Shown: positions 1 through 10,344, counted from the first letter of the stretch. The stretch: DNA of 64,000 nt from Xanthomonas bonasiae (GCF_017163705.1 NZ_JAFIWB010000004.1:124001-188000); one strand, 5' to 3'. Numbers and translations are program-made. Notes: a model not told the origin generated them from the letters alone.

Positions 1-712
1 CGAACAGCACCGCCACGAACGCCAGCAACGGCAGCAGCCCGGTGCAGATCGCGAACAGGATCTGCCGCATCACCTGCACCGCGCGCTGCTGGGTGCGGCC
101 GATCAGCAGGCCCAGGCCGAACATGATGCCGGTGGCGAGATAGACGAACGCGCTCTGGCGGAACAGCTCGCGGAAGAACTCCAGCTTCACCAGCGCGAAC
201 AGCGCGCCCCACAGCCACAGCACCAGCCAGCAGATGCCGACGAACAGCCAGGCCAGGGCCAGGGTCAGCGCGTTCTGCCAGGCATGTTCGAACAATTCGC
301 GGTACGGCGCCTGCCAGTGGCCATGCTGCAGCCGGCACTGCAGCCACGGCAGCAGCACGAACATGCCCAGCGCGATGGCCATGCCGAACGGCACCAGCAC
401 CTTCTCGCTGCGCAGCCCGGGCGCGCCGGTGGCGCTCCACGCGGCCCAGGCCGACAGCGCCGCCACCAGCAAGGCCAGGGCGATCGCGTGCTGCCACAGG
501 CGCAATTCGCCCAGGCGCCGCACCGACAGCAGGATCAGCGTCGGCACCGTCAGCACCAGGGTGTACCAGCACACCCGGCCGCCCAGCGCCGCGAACGGCC
601 ACCACCCGGCATCGGCGCCACGCTGGGCCAGGTACAGCAGCGCGCCCTGCAGCAGCGCCACCAGAACGATGAAGGCGCGGGTCTGGCGCGGCAGATCGGG
701 GGCGGTTTCCAT
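1..712 (-). CDS. DUF4153-type polytopic membrane protein (N-terminal part, runs off the window)
   Basis: About 237 codons are visible, from an ATG at 712 down to the window edge, so the C-terminus lies outside. The translation starts METAPDLPRQTR and is almost entirely hydrophobic, with about six predicted transmembrane helices separated by short basic loops. The pattern resembles the N-terminal half of the DUF4153 family, which has no assigned reaction. An in-frame ATG lies four codons upstream (722-724), but AAGGA stands about 11 bases before the 712 start and directly against the earlier one, so 712 is preferred. It is transcribed divergently from yqgE, with about 106 bases between the starts. 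The family name rests on my recognition of the sequence pattern only. Confidence 0.7.
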   Translation of the reverse strand, partial: METAPDLPRQTRAFIVLVALLQGALLYLAQRGADAGWWPFAALGGRVCWYTLVLTVPTLILLSVRRLGELRLWQHAIALALLVAALSAWAAWSATGAPGLRSEKVLVPFGMAIALGMFVLLPWLQCRLQHGHWQAPYRELFEHAWQNALTLALAWLFVGICWLVLWLWGALFALVKLEFFRELFRQSAFVYLATGIMFGLGLLIGRTQQRAVQVMRQILFAICTGLLPLLAFVAVLF

Positions 713-818
713 GCGAGACAGCATCCTTGGCGGCGCGGCGGTGCGCGATCGGGGCGATTATGGCAGTCCGCCCCGGCCCGGCGCAGCGCCGGCGCGGGAG
801 GGACGATAGAATGGGGCC

Positions 819-1385
819 ATGTCCGCTTTGCCTACCCCCCTGGCCAACCAACTGCTGATCGCGCTGCCGGCGCTGTCCGATCCCAATTTCGCGCGCGGTG
901 TGGCCCTGATCTGCCAGCACGACGCCAACGGCGCGATGGGCGTGCTGGTCAACCGCGCCTCCGAATACACGCTGGGCGAAGTGCTGGCGCAGATGGGCAT
1001 CGACACCATCGACGACACGCTGCGCGAGCAGGTGGTGCTCAGCGGCGGGCCGGTGCATCCGGAACGCGGCTTCGTGATCCACGACGGCGAACGCGCCTGG
1101 GATTCGAGCCTGGCGTTCGGCGACGGCCTGTTCCTGACCACCTCGCGCGACGTGCTCGAAGCGATGGCGCGCGGCGACGGTCCGCGCAACGCGGTGGTCG
1201 CGCTGGGCTGCGCCGGCTGGGGCGCCGGACAGCTCGAATACGAACTGGGCGAGAACAGCTGGCTGACCGCGCCGGCCGACGCCGAACTGCTGTTCGAGCT
1301 GCCGCTGGAGCGGCGCTGGCAGACCGCGGCCGGCCGCATCGGCGTGGACCTGTTCCGCCTCACCGACTACAGCGGACATGCCTGA
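819..1385 (+). CDS. yqgE: YqgE/AlgH family protein (UPF0301)
   Basis: The 188-residue product has the family length and hallmarks: [12 protein letters not shown] near the N-terminus, [17 protein letters not shown] at about 31-47, the LSGGPV motif near 74, and [14 protein letters not shown] near 130. The biochemical role of the family is not settled; the AlgH name comes from an alginate regulatory link in Pseudomonas. It is cytoplasmic, with no signal peptide. Its 3' end overlaps the start of ruvX by 8 bases, so the two are translationally coupled, and yqgE-ruvX-pyrB is a common gammaproteobacterial order. The ATG at 819 begins the conserved N-terminus. Confidence 0.93.
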   Translation: MSALPTPLANQLLIALPALSDPNFARGVALICQHDANGAMGVLVNRASEYTLGEVLAQMGIDTIDDTLREQVVLSGGPVHPERGFVIHDGERAWDSSLAFGDGLFLTTSRDVLEAMARGDGPRNAVVALGCAGWGAGQLEYELGENSWLTAPADAELLFELPLERRWQTAAGRIGVDLFRLTDYSGHA

Positions 1386-1875
1386 GCCCGGCGCGCCCGC
1401 TGCGGACAGCGCCGCCGCCGGCACGATTCGCCGCGACGGCACCGTGCTCGGTTTCGACGTCGGCAACCGCCGCATCGGCGTGGCCGTCGGCAGCAGCTTC
1501 GGCAGCGGCGCGCGCGCCCTGGCCGTGGTCGATGTGCACGCGCAGGGGCCGGACTGGCCGGCGCTGGACCGCCTGCACGCCGAATGGCGCCCGCACGGCC
1601 TGGTGGTCGGCGACCCGCTGACCCTGGAAGGCGCCGACCAGCCCAACCGGAAGCGCGCGCATGCCTTCGCCCGCGAACTCGGCGCCCGTTACAAGCTGCC
1701 GGTGGTGCTGGTCGACGAGCGCTCCAGTTCGGTCGAGGCGGCCAAGCGCTTCGCGGTGGACCGCGCCGCCGGCCGCAAGCGCCGCCGCGATGCCGCCGCG
1801 CTGGACGCGGTGGCCGCCGCGGTGATCATCGAGCGCTGGCTGGCCGCGCCCGACGACGCCACTCCCATTTCCTGA
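1378..1875 (+). CDS. ruvX: RuvX/YqgF, pre-16S rRNA processing nuclease / Holliday junction resolvase homologue
   Basis: The 165-residue protein has an RNase H-like fold. It shows the glycine-rich first strand with its catalytic aspartate ([15 protein letters not shown], residues 24-38), a [10 protein letters not shown] segment, [10 protein letters not shown] with the second acidic position, and a C-terminal [13 protein letters not shown] helix carrying the last conserved aspartate. YqgF homologues take part in 5' maturation of 16S rRNA; the resolvase name is older. A roughly 20-residue Ala/Gly/Pro-rich leader precedes the conserved core. The start overlaps the end of yqgE, and pyrB follows after 19 bases, so the three are probably one transcript. 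Confidence 0.92.
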   Translation: MPEPGAPAADSAAAGTIRRDGTVLGFDVGNRRIGVAVGSSFGSGARALAVVDVHAQGPDWPALDRLHAEWRPHGLVVGDPLTLEGADQPNRKRAHAFARELGARYKLPVVLVDERSSSVEAAKRFAVDRAAGRKRRRDAAALDAVAAAVIIERWLAAPDDATPIS

Positions 1876-1894
1876 TTCCCTGCCCGGACCCGCC

Positions 1895-2842
1895 ATGACT
1901 GACCCGCAACTCGATTCGAACGGGCGCCTGCGCCACCTGCTGACCCTGGAAGGCCTGCCGCGCGCGACCTTGCTGCAACTGCTGGACCGCGCCGGGCAGA
2001 TCCGCGACGCGGCGGTGGGCCGGGTCGGCAAGCGCAACGTGCTGGCCGGCACCGCCGTGTGCACGCTGTTCTTCGAACCGTCCACGCGCACCCGCAGCTC
2101 GTTCCAGCTGGCCGCGCAGCGACTCGGCGCGGACGTGCTGAACTTCGACGCCTCGACCTCGTCCACGCGCAAGGGCGAGACCGCGCGCGACACGCTGAAG
2201 AACCTGGAAGCGATGGGCGTGCGCGGCTTCGTCGTGCGCCATCCCGAGGACGGCGCGGTCGAGCGCCTGGCTGAAGCGGCCGGCGAGGGCACCGCGCTGA
2301 TCAACGCCGGCGACGGCCGCAGCGCGCATCCCACCCAGGGCCTGCTCGACATGCTGACCCTGCGCCACGCCAAGGGCGGCGATTTCTCCAAGCTCAAGCT
2401 GGTCATCGTCGGCGACGTCAGGCACTCGCGCGTGGCGCGTTCGGACCTGCATGCGCTGCGCACGCTCGGCGCCGGCGAAGTGCGCGTGTGCGGCCCGCAG
2501 GCATTGCTGCCCGACGACGGCACCCTGGATGGCTGCGTGGTCGGCGACGACTTCGACGCCATGCTCGACGGCGTGGACGCGGTGATGATGCTGCGCCTGC
2601 AGCGCGAGCGCATGGAGGAAGGCCTGGTGGCCTCGCTGGAGGGCTACCACGCCCAGTACGGCCTCACCGCCGAACGCCTGCGCCGCGCCGCGCCGGGCGC
2701 GGTGGTGCTGCATCCGGGCCCGATCAACCGCGGCGTGGAGATCACCGACGAGGTCGCCGACGGTCCGCAGTCCTGCGTGCTGCGCCAGGTCGCCAACGGC
2801 GTGGCGGTGCGCATGGCGGTGCTGGAGACGTTGTTGGGGTGA
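1895..2842 (+). CDS. pyrB: Aspartate carbamoyltransferase catalytic subunit
   Basis: PyrB condenses carbamoyl phosphate with L-aspartate to give carbamoyl-aspartate, the committed step of pyrimidine synthesis. The 315-residue protein carries the carbamoyl-phosphate motif FFEPSTRTRSSF (STRTR at 63-67), the HPTQGLLDMLT segment of the hinge region, and HPGPINRGVEI near the C-terminus. The length is that of catalytic chains that do not need a fused PyrC. No pyrI or pyrC-like gene lies beside it in this window. A REP-type palindrome follows its stop codon by 28 bases and is the only candidate transcription end signal. Confidence 0.96.
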   Translation: MTDPQLDSNGRLRHLLTLEGLPRATLLQLLDRAGQIRDAAVGRVGKRNVLAGTAVCTLFFEPSTRTRSSFQLAAQRLGADVLNFDASTSSTRKGETARDTLKNLEAMGVRGFVVRHPEDGAVERLAEAAGEGTALINAGDGRSAHPTQGLLDMLTLRHAKGGDFSKLKLVIVGDVRHSRVARSDLHALRTLGAGEVRVCGPQALLPDDGTLDGCVVGDDFDAMLDGVDAVMMLRLQRERMEEGLVASLEGYHAQYGLTAERLRRAAPGAVVLHPGPINRGVEITDEVADGPQSCVLRQVANGVAVRMAVLETLLG

Positions 2843-2869
2843 GCGCGAGCGTGTGATCGCGACAGAACG

Positions 2870-2937
2870 TGTGGGAGCGACTTCAGTCGCGACGGGCCTT
2901 GTCAATAAAGCCTGTCGCGACTGAAGTCGCTCCCACA
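2870..2937. repeat. REP-type palindrome after pyrB
   Basis: Two perfect 24-base arms (2870-2893 and 2914-2937) of the form TGTGGGAGCGACTTCAGTCG... flank a 20-base loop. This is a variant of the TGTAGGAGCGGCTTCAGCCG palindrome found elsewhere in the window, with matching G-to-A and C-to-T changes in both arms, so pairing is kept. It lies between pyrB and the M1 peptidase gene and could stabilise or terminate the pyrB mRNA. Confidence 0.9.
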
Positions 2938-3009
2938 GGCTGACTGGCACATCCGCGCCACGCCGTTTCGGCCTACCATCGGGGGCGATCCTCCCCACGG
3001 ACGCCCCAC

Positions 3010-5013
3010 ATGATCCATGTCCTGCGCCGCGCCGGTTTCGCCGCGGCTTGCGCTTCCTTCGTCGCCTTCGCCCAGGCCAGCGCCGCCGCGCCGGCCGCCG
3101 CCGCCCCCGCCGGCGGCTACGACCCGCTGGCCCTGTTCGCGCCGCTGCAATTGCCGCAACCGGCCACGGCCTATCGCAGCGGCGGCGGCGTGCCCGGGCC
3201 GCTGTACTGGCAGAACCGCGCCGATTACGACCTGCACGCCAGTATCGATCCGGCCACGCGCACGCTCAGCGGCCAGGAAACCATCACCTACAGCAACCGC
3301 AGCCCGGACACGCTGGACGTGCTGTGGCTGCAGCTGGACCAGAACATCTACCGCGCCGACGCGCGCGCCCGCGGCGTGCGCCCGGCGCGGGCGGAACGGC
3401 CGCCGGCCCCGGCCAGCGACGGCTATCGCATCGCCAAGGTGGAAGTGGAGCAGGGCGGCAAGCGCGTGCCGGCCAACTTCCTGGTCGACGACACGCGCAT
3501 GCGCGTGGACCTGCCGCAGCCGCTGGCCGGCGCCGGCAAGGCGCTGAAACTGCATATCGACTACGCCTACACGGTGCCCGGCACCTGGGGCGGGCGCACC
3601 GCGGTCACCCCGGCCGGCGACGGCGACATCTACGAGATCGCGCAGTGGTATCCGCGCATGGCGGTGTACGACGACCAGCGCGGCTGGGACACGCAGCCCT
3701 ACCTGGGCGCGGAGTTCTACCTGGAATACGGCGACTTCGACTACGCGGTGACGGTGCCGTGGAACTACCTGGTCGCCGGGTCCGGCGAGCTGGTGAACCC
3801 GGCGCAGGTGCTCACCGCCACGCAGCGCCAGCGCCTGGCCCAGGCCGCGGCCAGCGACCGCACCGTGGTGATCCGCAGCGCCGCCGAAATCGGCGATGCG
3901 GCCAGCCGGCCCACCGCCAGCGGCACCCAGACCTGGCGCTTCCACATGGCGCATACCCGCGACGTGGCCTTCGCCGCCTCGCCGGCGTTCGTCTGGGACG
4001 CGGCGCGCATCAACCTGCCGGAAGGCAAGCATGCGCTGGCGATGTCGGTGTATCCGCGCGAAGGCGTCGGCGCCGACAAGTGGGACCGCTCCACCGAGTT
4101 CGTCAAGGCGTCGATCGAGCACTTCTCGCAGTGGTATCCGTATCCGTGGCCGGTCGCGGTGAACCTCGGCGGCCATGGCGCCGGCATGGAATATCCGGGC
4201 ATCGTCTTCGACGACATGCACGACGGCGGCAAGGACCTGTTCTGGATCACCGCGCACGAGCTGGGCCACGGCTGGTTCCCGATGATCGTCGGCTCCAACG
4301 AACGCCGCTACGCGTTCATGGACGAAGGCTTCAACACCTTCATCGACGTCTACGCCTCCGATGCGGTCAACCACGGCGAATTCGCACCCAAGCGCGACAG
4401 CGAGTACGCGCCGAAGGGCGGCAACCCGGTCGACGAGATCCTGCCGCTGCTGGCCGATGCGCAGGCGCCCAACCTGCTCGACCGCGCCGACGCCACCAGC
4501 GAGACCTACCGGCATCCGCTGACCTATTTCAAAGGCGCGCTGGGCCTGGTGCTGTTGCGCGAACAGATCCTCGGCCCAGAGCGCTTCGACCCGGCGTTCC
4601 GCAAGTACATCGCCACCTGGGCGTACAAGCATCCGACTCCCTCGGATTTCTTCCGGCTGATGGAAAGCGAGTCCGGCGAGGACCTGGCGTGGTGGTGGCG
4701 CGGCTGGTATCTCAACAACTGGCAGCTGGACATGGGCGTGCGCGCGGCCAGCTATGTCGAGCACGACCCGGCGAAGGGCCTGCTGGTGACCTTGCAGAGC
4801 AGGCAGAAGCTGGTGATGCCGGCGACGCTGCGCATCGACTTCGCCGACGGCAGCCATCTCGACCAGCGCGTGCCGGTGGAGACCTGGATCCAGCAGACCC
4901 AGCCGCAGATCCGCGTGCCGAGCACGCAGAAGGTGCTGCACGTGACCCTGGATCCGGACCACCGCCTGCCCGACGCCGATCGGGGCGACAACGCGATCGA
5001 CGCGGTAGGCTGA
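3010..5013 (+). CDS. Secreted M1-family zinc metallopeptidase
   Basis: This 667-residue protein starts with a signal peptide (hydrophobic stretch ending near ASAAAPA). The zinc site is complete: HELGH at 416-420 and the third ligand glutamate 18 residues later in MDEGFNTF (E439). A GAMEN-like exopeptidase loop appears as GAGMEYPGIVF just before the zinc site. These features place it in the gluzincin M1 family, which releases N-terminal residues from peptides; the exact specificity is unknown. It should act in the periplasm or outside the cell. It is monocistronic, and the next gene belongs to a different family. Confidence 0.9.
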   Translation: MIHVLRRAGFAAACASFVAFAQASAAAPAAAAPAGGYDPLALFAPLQLPQPATAYRSGGGVPGPLYWQNRADYDLHASIDPATRTLSGQETITYSNRSPDTLDVLWLQLDQNIYRADARARGVRPARAERPPAPASDGYRIAKVEVEQGGKRVPANFLVDDTRMRVDLPQPLAGAGKALKLHIDYAYTVPGTWGGRTAVTPAGDGDIYEIAQWYPRMAVYDDQRGWDTQPYLGAEFYLEYGDFDYAVTVPWNYLVAGSGELVNPAQVLTATQRQRLAQAAASDRTVVIRSAAEIGDAASRPTASGTQTWRFHMAHTRDVAFAASPAFVWDAARINLPEGKHALAMSVYPREGVGADKWDRSTEFVKASIEHFSQWYPYPWPVAVNLGGHGAGMEYPGIVFDDMHDGGKDLFWITAHELGHGWFPMIVGSNERRYAFMDEGFNTFIDVYASDAVNHGEFAPKRDSEYAPKGGNPVDEILPLLADAQAPNLLDRADATSETYRHPLTYFKGALGLVLLREQILGPERFDPAFRKYIATWAYKHPTPSDFFRLMESESGEDLAWWWRGWYLNNWQLDMGVRAASYVEHDPAKGLLVTLQSRQKLVMPATLRIDFADGSHLDQRVPVETWIQQTQPQIRVPSTQKVLHVTLDPDHRLPDADRGDNAIDAVG

Positions 5014-5208
5014 GTCCGCGGGCACCACGGCGCCTGGCGGTTGCGCGCCGCTTGCGCCGTGCCGCCGGCGCGGCGATCGTGCCGCGCCGCACGCGTCCGC
5101 GTGCGTTCGCACGCAGGGAGAAGGATCTTGCGAACCCGTGCCGCCGCCGTAGCGATCGCCGCATGCAGTGCCGTAACGCCGGGCAGGGCGTCGCGCGTTG
5201 CGCGGGCC

Positions 5209-6045
5209 ATGCGCATTCGCCTGCTCCACGCGACGACGGCGCCGCCACGCGCGCGCCTGTTGCCGCGATGGCGCGGCGGCGTGTCGCGTCTGGCCGCGCT
5301 GCTGTGCCTGCTGGCGGCCGCGCCGCTCGCCAGCGCCTGGCATCCGCAATATCCGCCTTGGGCCGGCACGCCGCCGAGCGCGGCCTGCAAGCTGCAGGCG
5401 CTGGAGCCGGCCGATGGCGGCGAGATGCGCTGGGATGGGATCACGACCTATCGCCATGCCGGCATCCGCCTGCAGCTCGACGTCACCGGTATGCCGACGC
5501 TGCAGCTGTTCGATGCGCACGATCGCGCCCTGGTCGCGCCGGTCGCCTTGAGCGGCTCGCCGATGGGGTTCCATGGCGTGGAAACGGTGGATCTCAACCA
5601 CGACCGACGGCCGGATTTCATCGTCACCCTCGGCAGCGGCGGGGTCGGCCTGGCCGGCGGCAACGCGTGGCGCCGGGTGCTGCTGTCCGATGCCAACGGC
5701 TACCGGTCGATCGACGTGGAGACCCACGAGCCCAGCGCCGATGATTACCGGGCGCTGCCGCACCGCGCCGGCTGCGGACTGCTGCAGCTGGTGCCGGTCT
5801 GGGCCGATGCGTCGCTGACCCGCGACCGCAAGCCGCATCTGTTCTGGGTCTATCGCCTGTTGCGTTTCGACCACGGGCGCGCCGCATACGCCGACGCGCG
5901 TCTGCCCGGCTTGCCCAAGTGGATCCTCTACACCGCGCGACCGCACAACAGTCGGACCACCGCGCTGCTCGGATCCGCGCAGAAGCGCGTGGCGTGGGCA
6001 GCGCGCGAGCATGGCAGGATCACGCCGGCACCGACTGGCCCATAG
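5209..6045 (+). CDS. Exported protein of unknown function with a calcium-site-like VDLNHDRRPDF motif
   Basis: I do not recognise the family. The product has a hydrophobic signal segment (LAALLCLLAAAPLASA) followed by WHPQYPPWAG, so it is probably exported. A VDLNHDRRPDFIVTLGSGG stretch in the middle resembles the DxNxDxxxD calcium-binding loops of FG-GAP/VCBS repeats, but only one copy is seen. The start is uncertain. The ATG at 5209 is listed; a GTG at 5281 would give a compact signal peptide with no long basic leader, and a TTG at 5128 has a good GGGAG upstream. Base composition matches its neighbours. Confidence 0.6.
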   Translation: MRIRLLHATTAPPRARLLPRWRGGVSRLAALLCLLAAAPLASAWHPQYPPWAGTPPSAACKLQALEPADGGEMRWDGITTYRHAGIRLQLDVTGMPTLQLFDAHDRALVAPVALSGSPMGFHGVETVDLNHDRRPDFIVTLGSGGVGLAGGNAWRRVLLSDANGYRSIDVETHEPSADDYRALPHRAGCGLLQLVPVWADASLTRDRKPHLFWVYRLLRFDHGRAAYADARLPGLPKWILYTARPHNSRTTALLGSAQKRVAWAAREHGRITPAPTGP

Positions 6046-6506
6046 CGTTCCCGATCGTCCGGGCGGCCGTTGGCGGCAGCGCTCGGCCGACATCGCCTGC
6101 GCCGGTCCATGCTGCACGCGCAACATCGGCCGCATGTGGGGCGGATGCGCCAATGGCGCGCGAATGTCTCCGCGGCGAAGCGAGCGCGCTCGTCGGGTGG
6201 CGCCGAGCGTCGCGCCGATGACGCTGCGTCGCGGTTCTTCGTCGTAGTCGGCACGCCCGCAACGTCGCGCGCGAGCGCGTTGCAGGCACCTGTCTTCGCC
6301 TGTCGTTGTCTGTCTCCATCTGTCCGTTCGTGTCTGTTTCGCATGTCTTGCGGCGCGATCGTAGGTGCGGATCTAGCTTCCCGTTTCGGCCGATTGCGCC
6401 GGCGCCGAGCCGGGCGAAGACTGCGCCCGGCCCCCACGCCCCGTGCCATCGCCCATCGCATCCGCGAGGGCGCCAGGCATCTATCGCTGCAAGATGGGAG
6501 AGTCTG
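6046..6506. other. 461-base upstream region of the pectate lyase gene
   Basis: No convincing gene lies here; open frames on either strand are continuations of shadows. The part from about 6292 to 6350 is a pyrimidine-biased run in which TGTC/TCTGT recurs at least six times, just before the pectate lyase leader. No perfect CRP/Clp-type TGTGA-N6-TCACA dyad was seen. The pectate lyase ribosome binding site GGGAG lies at the right end. Confidence 0.5.
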
Positions 6507-7571
6507 ATGAACATCCAGCCGCTCAAGGGCGCGCTCGCGCTTGCCCTGGTTTTCTGCGTATCGCCGGCTGTCGCCGGCCCGGTCGGCTACGGCGCCGCCA
6601 CCACCGGCGGCGGCAACACGACCCCGATCAACGTCGCCACGATGCAGGCGATGCAGGCCGCCATCGACAACTACTCCGGCAGCGGCGGCCTGGTGCTGAA
6701 CTACACCGGCCAGTTCAACTTCGCCAGCATCGGCAACGTCTGCGCGCAGTGGCAGTTGCCGGCCAATACCGTGCAGATCAAGAACAAGAGCAACATCACC
6801 ATCAAGGGCGCCAACGGCTCGTCGGCGAATTTCGGCCTGTGGGTGGTGGGCAATGCGCACAACATCATCATCCGCAACATGACCATCGGCCTGCTGCCCG
6901 GCGGCGAGGACGCCGACTCGATCTCGCTGGAAGGCAACTCCAGCGGCGAGCCGTCCAATATCTGGGTCGACCACAACACCTTGTTCGCCTCGCTGACCAA
7001 GTGCTCCGGCGCCGGCGACGCGTCCTTCGACGGCGGCATCGACATGAAGAAGGGCGTCCACCACGTCACCGTGTCGTACAACTACGTGCACGACTACCAG
7101 AAGGTCGCGCTCAACGGCTACAGCGACAACGACACCAAGAACGCGGCCGCACGCACCACCTATCATCACAACCGCTTCGAGAACGTGGAGTCGCGGCTGC
7201 CGCTGCAGCGCCGCGGGCTGAGCCACATCTACAACAACTACTTCAACAACGTGCTCACCTCCGGCATCAACGTGCGCATGGGCGGGATCGCGCTGGTCGA
7301 GGCCAACTACTTCGAGAACGCGAAGAATCCGGTGACCTCGCGCGACAGCAGCGAAATCGGCTACTGGGACCTGATCAACAACTACGTCGGCGGCGGCATC
7401 ACCTGGAGCGTGCCGGACAGCACCAGCAAGCCCTACGCCAACGCCACCACCTGGATTTCGTCGAAGACGTTCCCGCAGCCGCTCGGCTACGTCTATACCG
7501 CGATTCCGGCGGCGCAGGTCAAGGCCAAGGTCATCGCCACGGCCGGCGCGGGCACCAACCTGGCGGAGTAG
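6507..7571 (+). CDS. pel: Secreted pectate lyase, polysaccharide lyase family 1
   Basis: The 354-residue precursor begins with a signal peptide (MNIQPLKGALALALVFCVSPAVAG). The parallel beta-helix pattern of family PL1 is clear from Asn-rich turns such as NITIKG and NIIIRNMTIG. The signature IWVDHNTL (vWiDH) and the VESRLPLQRRG segment with the catalytic arginine are present, followed by the asparagine ladder HIYNNYFNNV. Enzymes of this family cleave polygalacturonate by calcium-dependent beta-elimination and are plant cell-wall virulence factors. GGGAG lies about 7 bases before the ATG. The 3' end of this gene and the following intergenic region are repeated downstream at 10628-11266. Confidence 0.95.
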   Translation: MNIQPLKGALALALVFCVSPAVAGPVGYGAATTGGGNTTPINVATMQAMQAAIDNYSGSGGLVLNYTGQFNFASIGNVCAQWQLPANTVQIKNKSNITIKGANGSSANFGLWVVGNAHNIIIRNMTIGLLPGGEDADSISLEGNSSGEPSNIWVDHNTLFASLTKCSGAGDASFDGGIDMKKGVHHVTVSYNYVHDYQKVALNGYSDNDTKNAAARTTYHHNRFENVESRLPLQRRGLSHIYNNYFNNVLTSGINVRMGGIALVEANYFENAKNPVTSRDSSEIGYWDLINNYVGGGITWSVPDSTSKPYANATTWISSKTFPQPLGYVYTAIPAAQVKAKVIATAGAGTNLAE

Positions 7572-8089
7572 GCCGCCCGACGGCCGTGCGGCCGCCCGGC
7601 GCTGTCCGGAGCGGCCGCATGCGGTCCATCCGCGTGCGCACCGCGCATGCGATGCTAGCTGCGTGTGCGCGGATCCGCGCCGCATCGGCCGCTCGGTTTA
7701 GGCCAGGTTCGGAACGGCGTGCGGGTCGCAACGACTCGCCGCTGGGTATCACGATCCCGTCGCCGTCGCGCCTTGTAGGTGCATTTTTCACGTGGAATTC
7801 ATCGATCCGGGCGTGTCGCAGTCACTTCGCCGGTCGATCTCCACACGCCTTTCACGTATGTGAGGGCATTCAATAAAATGTGCGAAATTGCGCATCAAGA
7901 ATTCGCGGCGATCGCCGTTACATCGCCCAAGCGCCGATACTTGCGTTGCGTAAAAATGTCTCGAAATTGAAACATTCGGCTCGGCGCTCGCGTTGTGTCA
8001 GGGCTCCGCGGCCCCTCGATTTCGTGCCCATTTCCGCACTCGACCAGTGGAGGCGCCTTTCTATTCCATTTCCCCCACTAGGTACCTCC
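7572..8089. other. 518-base leader region of the first chemoreceptor gene
   Basis: No gene is seen. The second half, from about 7780, is homologous to 10961-11266 upstream of the second chemoreceptor. The best-conserved part covers the FliA-type promoter and the bases around it. The region is AT-richer than the surrounding genes. The ATG of the receptor follows a shared GGTACC block just before position 8090. Confidence 0.6.
7895..7921 (+). promoter_or_regulatory. Candidate sigma-28 (FliA) promoter for the first chemoreceptor
   Basis: TCAAG at 7895-7899 and GCCGTTAC at 7914-7921 are separated by 14 bases, the spacing of the flagellar sigma-28 consensus TAAAG-N14-GCCGATAA. Both boxes and the spacing are conserved at 11074-11100 before the duplicate gene, while the spacer has diverged. 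The leader would be roughly 160 bases. Confidence 0.6.
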
Positions 8090-10327
8090 ATGATCGGATT
8101 TCTTCAGCGCTACAACGTCGGTACGCGCCTTTCCTCTGCCTTCGGCCTGCTCATCCTGCTCTCCTGCGGGCTCGTCGTTGCCGGGCTGATCACGCTGGCG
8201 CAGTCGCGCAACCAGATGGAAAACATCGTCAAGCGCAACACGATCCTGGCGTATACCGGCGAAATGCGCGAGGCCAGCGCGATCATCGCCATCAACCTGC
8301 GCAATATCGTCCTGCCGACCACGCACGGGCAGAACCTCCATTTCGCGAAGATCATCGAGCAGGAGCGCGCGCGTTACAGCGAAGCGCACGACAAGCTCTA
8401 CGCGATACCGGTCACCGACAGCACTGGCGCGGAGATGCGCAGGCAGATCGATCTCGGCTACCAGAACTCGCGCGTGGCCAACCAGTCGGTGTTGGATCTG
8501 GGGATGGAAGACAAGGACGAGCAGGCCCTGCTCGTGCTGACGGAGCAGGCCGGTCCCGCGACGGACAAGTGGCAGGAGGCGATCACCACATATTCGGAGC
8601 GGCAGCGCCAGCGTGGCGCGAGCGCCTACGCCGCCGCCAACGCGGCGATGGACCGCGGCCGCGGCATGCTGATCGCCGGCGGCGTCATCGTGATCCTGAT
8701 CAGCTGTGTGCTGGCCTGGCTGATCACCCGCAGCCTGACCGTGCCGCTGAGCCGCGCCACCCGCGCTGCCGAAGCGATCGCACGTGGCGACCTGGACAAC
8801 GATGTGCAGACCCAGGCCACCGACGAAACCGGGCGCCTGCTTGGCGCGATGCACGGCATGCAACACCAGCTGCGCAGCCTGATCGGCGCGCAACTGGAGA
8901 TGGCCAAGCGCCACGATGCCGGCGAAATCAGCCATCGCATCGATGCGCAGGCGTTCCCCGGCGACTACGGGCGCATGGCCGCGGAAACCAATGCCGTGGT
9001 CGGCTCGCATGTCGCGGTGCAGCTGAAGCTGGCGCAGATCATGGGCCGCTATGCGGTCGGCGACCTCGATCAGGACATGGACCGCCTGCCCGGCGAGAAG
9101 GCGACGTTCACCCGGACCATGGACGAAGTGAAGGCCAACCTGTCGGCGATGAACGGCCAGATCAAGCAGCTGGCGCAATCCGCCGCCGACGGCGACTTCA
9201 GCGCGCGCGGCGATGCCGAGCGCTTCCAGTTCGACTTCCGGGTCATGGTCGAAAGCCTCAACCAGCTGATGACCACCGCCGATGGCAACCTGCAATCCTT
9301 GTCGGCGTTGCTGCAATCCATCGCCGCCGGCGACCTGACCGCGCGCATGCACGGCGAGTTCCGCGGCGTGTTCGCGCAGATGCGCGACGACGCCAATGCC
9401 ACCGCCGAGCAGTTGTCGGAGATCGTCGGCCGGATCAAGCATTCGGCGGTGTCGATCAACGCCGCCGCCACCGAGATCGCCGCCGGCAACGACGACCTGT
9501 CGCGGCGCACCGAGCAGCAGGCGGCCAGCCTGGAAGAGACCGCTGCCTCGATGGAGGAACTGACCTCCACCGTGAAGCAGAACGCCGAGCATGCACGCCA
9601 GGCCAATCAGCTCGCAGTGGGCGCTGGCGCGGTCGCGTCGCAGGGCGGCGAGGTGGTCGGCCAGGTGGTGACCACGATGAGCGGCATCGAGGCCTCCTCG
9701 AAGAGGATCGCCGACATCATCAGCGTCATCGACGGCATCGCCTTCCAGACCAACATCCTTGCCTTGAATGCCGCGGTGGAGGCGGCGCGCGCCGGTGAGC
9801 AAGGCCGCGGCTTCGCCGTGGTCGCCAGCGAAGTGCGCACCCTCGCCCAGCGTTCGACGGGGGCGGCCAAGGAGATCAAGGACCTGATCGACGACTCGGT
9901 GAGCCGGGTCGCCGAAGGCTCGGCGCTGGTCGGCCAGGCCGGCAAGACCATGCACGAGATCGTGTCCTCGGTGCAGCGCGTGACCGACATCATGAGCGAG
10001 ATCTCCGCGGCCTCGCAGGAGCAGTACGCCGGCATCGAGCAGGTCAACCAGACCGTGACCCAGATGGACGAGAGCACGCAGCAGAATGCGGCGCTGGTGG
10101 AAGAGGCCAGCGCCGCGGCGCGCTCGATGGAGCAGCAGGCGACCGAACTGACCCAGGCGGTGGCCTTGTTCAAGCTGGAAGAGAACGCCGCGCCGGTGCG
10201 CCAGCCGACCCTGGCGAAGGCGCCGAAGCCGAGGAACTACGCCCGCCCGGCGCCGGCGCCAGCCACTGCGCGTCGCCTGCAGTCCGTCGCCGCGGTGGCC
10301 ACCGACAAGGACTGGCAGGAGTTCTGA
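8090..10327 (+). CDS. Methyl-accepting chemotaxis protein (first copy)
   Basis: The 745-residue receptor has a first membrane helix at about 11-34, a periplasmic four-helix-bundle domain of about 155 residues, and a second helix at about 190-213. A HAMP domain follows with a further HAMP-like stretch ([13 protein letters not shown]), then a methylation and signalling domain with the kinase-contact tip around 552-590 ([31 protein letters not shown], split in the family by no insertions). The last residues are DKDWQEF, an xWxxF tether of the kind that docks CheR/CheB. The ligand is unknown. The ATG at 8090 is set by the conserved [14 protein letters not shown] start shared with the second copy. 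A hairpin terminator follows. Confidence 0.93.
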   Translation: MIGFLQRYNVGTRLSSAFGLLILLSCGLVVAGLITLAQSRNQMENIVKRNTILAYTGEMREASAIIAINLRNIVLPTTHGQNLHFAKIIEQERARYSEAHDKLYAIPVTDSTGAEMRRQIDLGYQNSRVANQSVLDLGMEDKDEQALLVLTEQAGPATDKWQEAITTYSERQRQRGASAYAAANAAMDRGRGMLIAGGVIVILISCVLAWLITRSLTVPLSRATRAAEAIARGDLDNDVQTQATDETGRLLGAMHGMQHQLRSLIGAQLEMAKRHDAGEISHRIDAQAFPGDYGRMAAETNAVVGSHVAVQLKLAQIMGRYAVGDLDQDMDRLPGEKATFTRTMDEVKANLSAMNGQIKQLAQSAADGDFSARGDAERFQFDFRVMVESLNQLMTTADGNLQSLSALLQSIAAGDLTARMHGEFRGVFAQMRDDANATAEQLSEIVGRIKHSAVSINAAATEIAAGNDDLSRRTEQQAASLEETAASMEELTSTVKQNAEHARQANQLAVGAGAVASQGGEVVGQVVTTMSGIEASSKRIADIISVIDGIAFQTNILALNAAVEAARAGEQGRGFAVVASEVRTLAQRSTGAAKEIKDLIDDSVSRVAEGSALVGQAGKTMHEIVSSVQRVTDIMSEISAASQEQYAGIEQVNQTVTQMDESTQQNAALVEEASAAARSMEQQATELTQAVALFKLEENAAPVRQPTLAKAPKPRNYARPAPAPATARRLQSVAAVATDKDWQEF

Positions 10328-10344
10328 TCGGCGTATGCGCTGCT

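Noticed and set aside
2902-6153. A 1083-codon open frame on the minus strand opposite the M1 peptidase gene
   Set aside because: It is a GC-bias shadow of the plus-strand genes: Arg/Ala/His-rich, no domain, and the opposite strand encodes an intact M1 peptidase.
7929-7940. A second GCCGATAC box after the first FliA-type site
   Set aside because: It lacks a TCAAG/TAAAG box at the right spacing and is not conserved in the duplicate leader.
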